DNA from: an uncultured Saccharospirillaceae bacterium
GTDB taxonomy: Bacteria > Pseudomonadota > Gammaproteobacteria > Pseudomonadales > Oceanobacteraceae
Length of the DNA: 64,000 bases
Direction: 5' to 3'
NCBI GenBank assembly: GCA_947503895.1
Contig: CANNFT010000011.1
Coordinates: 1 to 64,000 of the forward strand
Part shown: positions 61,652 to 64,000 of the stretch, in pieces
Numbering within the stretch: position 1 is the first letter of the stretch
How the letters are laid out: every line of letters begins with the position of its first letter
The notes under the pieces: generated by a model
Databases searched by the model: none
Told to the model about the DNA's origin: nothing
Seen by the model: the letters and a program-made list of their open reading frames with translations, nothing else
Program-made: the position numbers and the translations under genes

Positions 61652-61687
61652 GAGTCGAGTTGCTGTCATTTTGTTGCAACTCGACTC
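61652..61687. repeat. Perfect 12-bp inverted repeat between leuS and lptE
   Basis: GAGTCGAGTTGC and GCAACTCGACTC flank a 12-base spacer. It has no following U-run, so it is at most a weak terminator after leuS or an RNA stability hairpin in the leuS-lptE transcript. Confidence 0.6.
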
Positions 61688-61702
61688 ATGGGTCAAAGCG
61701 AA

Positions 61703-64000
61703 TTAATTCGCGACAATATTGACCAATTTTCCGGGCACATAAATTTCTTTGCGAATCGTGTTATCGCCCAAAAATTTTTGCACGTTTGCGTCGGCCTTGG
61801 CCGCTTCAATTGCCCCAGCTTGGTCGATGTTGGCAGGCACTTCAATCTTGCCGCGTACTTTACCGTTCACTTGCACCACAATTTGAATGCTGTCACGTAC
61901 TAAGGCTGACTCATCGACCACGGGCCAAGGTGCATCTAGTATCACGTCATCATGTCCCAATTCTTGCCATAAAACATGACACATGTGCGGAGCGATGGGT
62001 GCCAGCATTTTCGTGATGGCAATGAGTCCTTCCTTCAACACTGCACGGTTTTGCTCATCGGCTTTTTCCAGCTTTTGCAGAGTGTTCATCAATTCCATGA
62101 TGGCAGCGATCGCTGTGTTAAACGCATTACGGCGAGCAATGTCGTCGCTGACTTTTTGGATGGTTTCGTGAATCTTACGACGTGCCGCTTTCTGCGTGTC
62201 GTTTAAGTTATCCACAGCCAATGCAGGAATATCCGATCCATCCAACAACTCAGCCGCGAGGCGCCATACGCGCTGTAGGAATTTTTGTGCGCCTTGCACG
62301 CCAGCGTTGGACCACTCCAAGCTCTGTTCTGGTGGCGCAGCGAACATGGTGTACAAGCGCACAACATCCGCACCGTATAAGTTGATGGCTTCTTGTGGGT
62401 CGACGCCGTTGTTCTTGGACTTCGACATTTTGATCATGCCTTCATGGGTCAAAGTCTGACCGTTGGCGTGGGCACTTTTTACGCGGCCTTTATCGTCGCG
62501 TTCTAACGTGACATCCGAAGGGTTCACCCATTCTTTGCTGCCATTGTCTTTGGCATAAGAGAAGGCATCGGCCAAGACCATGCCTTGACACAATAGGCTT
62601 TTGAAGGGTTCATCCCCTTTAACGAGGCCCGCATCGCGCAGTAATTTGTGGAAGAATCGCGCGTACAGCAAGTGCAAAATGGCATGCTCGATGCCACCAA
62701 TGTATTGGTCTACCGGTAACCAGTAATTGGCTTCTTCTGGATCGACCATTTGCGTGTCGTCTTGAGGCGAGCAATATCGAGCGTAATACCATGAGCTTTC
62801 CATAAAGGTGTCAAAGGTATCCGTTTCACGAAAAGCTTGCTCTCCGCCAAACTCAATATTTTCAAATTCAGGGTTGTTCTTGATGGGGCTGTTCACCCCA
62901 TCCATCACCACGTCCGTTGGCAGTTCAACCGGCAACATGTGCTCTGGGGTCGGTACTTGCTCGCCATTTTGCTTGTTGATCATAGGCACTGGCGTACCCC
63001 AGTAACGCTGGCGGCTGACGCCCCAATCCGTTAACCGGTAGTTGGTCTGGGTCTTACCTTTACCGGCCTTTGTGAGCCAGTGAGCAATCGCTTTAAACGC
63101 TTTTGCAGATGTTAAGCCATCAAACTCACCTGAATTGATGAGTTTGCCTTTTTCGGTGAACGCCGCTTGGCTGATGTCGCATGCTTCGCCATTAGCCGGT
63201 TCAATGACTTGGGTGATGTCCAAGCCGTATTTTTGCGCAAACTCAAAGTCTCGTTGATCGTGAGCGGGTACGGCCATTACGGCGCCAGTGCCATAACCCA
63301 TCAACACGAAATTGGCGACCCAGACAGGCACTTCTTTGCCAGAAATAGGGTGAATGGCCTTGAGGCCTGTATCGCAGCCTTTCTTTTCCATGGTGGCGAT
63401 ATCAGCTTCTGCTGTGCCGCCTAATTTGCACTCTTCAAGGAACGCGATGAGTTCGTCATTGCCGTTTGCTGCTTCGATCGCCAATGGGTGACCTGCCGCC
63501 ACAGCCACATAGCTGACGCCCATTAGTGTGTCTGGGCGGGTGGTGTAAACATCAAGGGATGCTTCGCGGCCAGCTATTCCAAAGCTCAGTTCTACGCCCT
63601 GACTTTTGCCAATCCAATTGCGCTGCATGGCCTTAACTTTCTCTGGCCACTCATCGAGCTGATCTAAATCTTGCAGCAATTCTTCTGCATAGTTTGTAAT
63701 GCGTATAAACCACTGCGGAATTTCTTTTCGCTCGATAACCGTGTCGCAGCGCCAGCAGCAACCATCAACGACTTGCTCATTGGCTAATACCGTTTGGTCG
63801 TTCGGGCACCAGTTAACAGCGGAGACTTTTTTATACGCTAAATCTTTTTCAACCAGTTTCGTGAAGAACCATTGCTCCCAACGGTAGTATTCGGGTTTGC
63901 AGGTAGCCAGTTCACGGTCCCAGTCGTAGCCAAAACCTAGGCTATTCAACTGGTTCTTCATGTAATCGATGTTTTCGTCTGTCCACTTGCCCGGCGCGGT
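61703..64000 (-). CDS. leuS: Leucyl-tRNA synthetase, 3' part (5' end beyond the window)
   Basis: Class I aminoacyl-tRNA synthetase attaching leucine to tRNA-Leu. The frame stays open to the end of the window; about 100 N-terminal residues, including the HIGH motif, lie outside. Visible: the zinc-finger-like CCWRCDTVIERKEIPQWFIR, the editing domain with VYTTRPDTLMGVSYVAVAAG, KMSKSKNNGVDP for ATP, and the C-terminal tRNA-binding part ending KLVNIVAN. First gene of the leuS-lptE-holA cluster. Confidence 0.97.
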   Translation of the reverse strand, partial: TAPGKWTDENIDYMKNQLNSLGFGYDWDRELATCKPEYYRWEQWFFTKLVEKDLAYKKVSAVNWCPNDQTVLANEQVVDGCCWRCDTVIERKEIPQWFIRITNYAEELLQDLDQLDEWPEKVKAMQRNWIGKSQGVELSFGIAGREASLDVYTTRPDTLMGVSYVAVAAGHPLAIEAANGNDELIAFLEECKLGGTAEADIATMEKKGCDTGLKAIHPISGKEVPVWVANFVLMGYGTGAVMAVPAHDQRDFEFAQKYGLDITQVIEPANGEACDISQAAFTEKGKLINSGEFDGLTSAKAFKAIAHWLTKAGKGKTQTNYRLTDWGVSRQRYWGTPVPMINKQNGEQVPTPEHMLPVELPTDVVMDGVNSPIKNNPEFENIEFGGEQAFRETDTFDTFMESSWYYARYCSPQDDTQMVDPEEANYWLPVDQYIGGIEHAILHLLYARFFHKLLRDAGLVKGDEPFKSLLCQGMVLADAFSYAKDNGSKEWVNPSDVTLERDDKGRVKSAHANGQTLTHEGMIKMSKSKNNGVDPQEAINLYGADVVRLYTMFAAPPEQSLEWSNAGVQGAQKFLQRVWRLAAELLDGSDIPALAVDNLNDTQKAARRKIHETIQKVSDDIARRNAFNTAIAAIMELMNTLQKLEKADEQNRAVLKEGLIAITKMLAPIAPHMCHVLWQELGHDDVILDAPWPVVDESALVRDSIQIVVQVNGKVRGKIEVPANIDQAGAIEAAKADANVQKFLGDNTIRKEIYVPGKLVNIVAN

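Noticed and set aside
1..64000. tRNA or rRNA genes, CRISPR arrays, prophage
   Set aside because: No cloverleaf-like sequence, rRNA segment, regularly spaced repeat array or phage structural gene was noticed by eye.

Overview
The window looks like a chromosome segment of a marine gammaproteobacterium of the Oceanospirillales/Pseudomonadales type. I infer this from the str/S10/spc/alpha ribosomal order, the uvrA - MFS transporter - ssb order known from Pseudomonas, leuS-lptE-holA, the arginine succinyltransferase pathway and a sedentary-type integron. The species cannot be named from sequence alone.

Region 1 (1-4375) holds the last codons of tuf with its terminator, then two genes on the minus strand. 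The first is a class I DAHP synthase preceded by a 54-codon leader ORF rich in Phe and Tyr codons and a terminator hairpin, which looks like an aromatic attenuator. The second is a second-type EF-G (FusA2-like), separate from the str-operon fusA that should lie upstream of tuf. Region 2 (4288-17984) is the S10-spc-alpha block from rpsJ to rplQ, including secY, rpoA and the short genes rpmD and rpmJ, driven by a clear promoter before rpsJ and closed by a terminator. Region 3 (18019-26630) carries a DUF3817 membrane protein, a secreted beta-propeller protein, a DUF3144 protein, uvrA, a VpsT-like LuxR regulator, a YajR-like transporter and ssb.

Region 4 (26916-36650) is a decaying chromosomal integron. 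A broken intI pseudogene on the minus strand keeps a LexA-box-like site at its promoter. A plus-strand array of AT-rich cassettes separated by whole or partial attC sites follows. The cassettes encode a PD-(D/E)XK nuclease-like protein, a secreted protein, a zinc-ribbon protein, a decapitated AIPR abortive-infection protein, a frameshifted protein, a DUF1311/LprI-like protein, a LysE exporter and a lipoprotein. The array has been invaded by a RAYT transposon, at least four related MITE-like copies, a group II intron remnant and an IS1182-like element. The two halves of the IS1182-like element now lie 2.4 kb apart. Many junctions coincide with MITE copies, so I infer that recombination between MITEs has reshaped the array.

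Region 5 (36769-49090) is mainly arginine/ornithine catabolism. A tightly overlapping operon encodes an M20 peptidase, AstA, AstD and AstB. A divergent class III aminotransferase, an Lrp/AsnC regulator and a four-gene basic-amino-acid ABC importer follow. AstE and AstC in their usual forms are absent here; the M20 enzyme and the aminotransferase are the obvious replacement candidates.

Region 6 (49270-55184) is a three-gene RND efflux operon. Region 7 (55207-64000) holds a lipoprotein, an RmlD-like reductase, a glutathionyl-hydroquinone reductase, two tandem paralogues of an unrecognised family, then holA, lptE and the 3' part of leuS, all three on the minus strand. I see no tRNA or rRNA gene and no CRISPR array.
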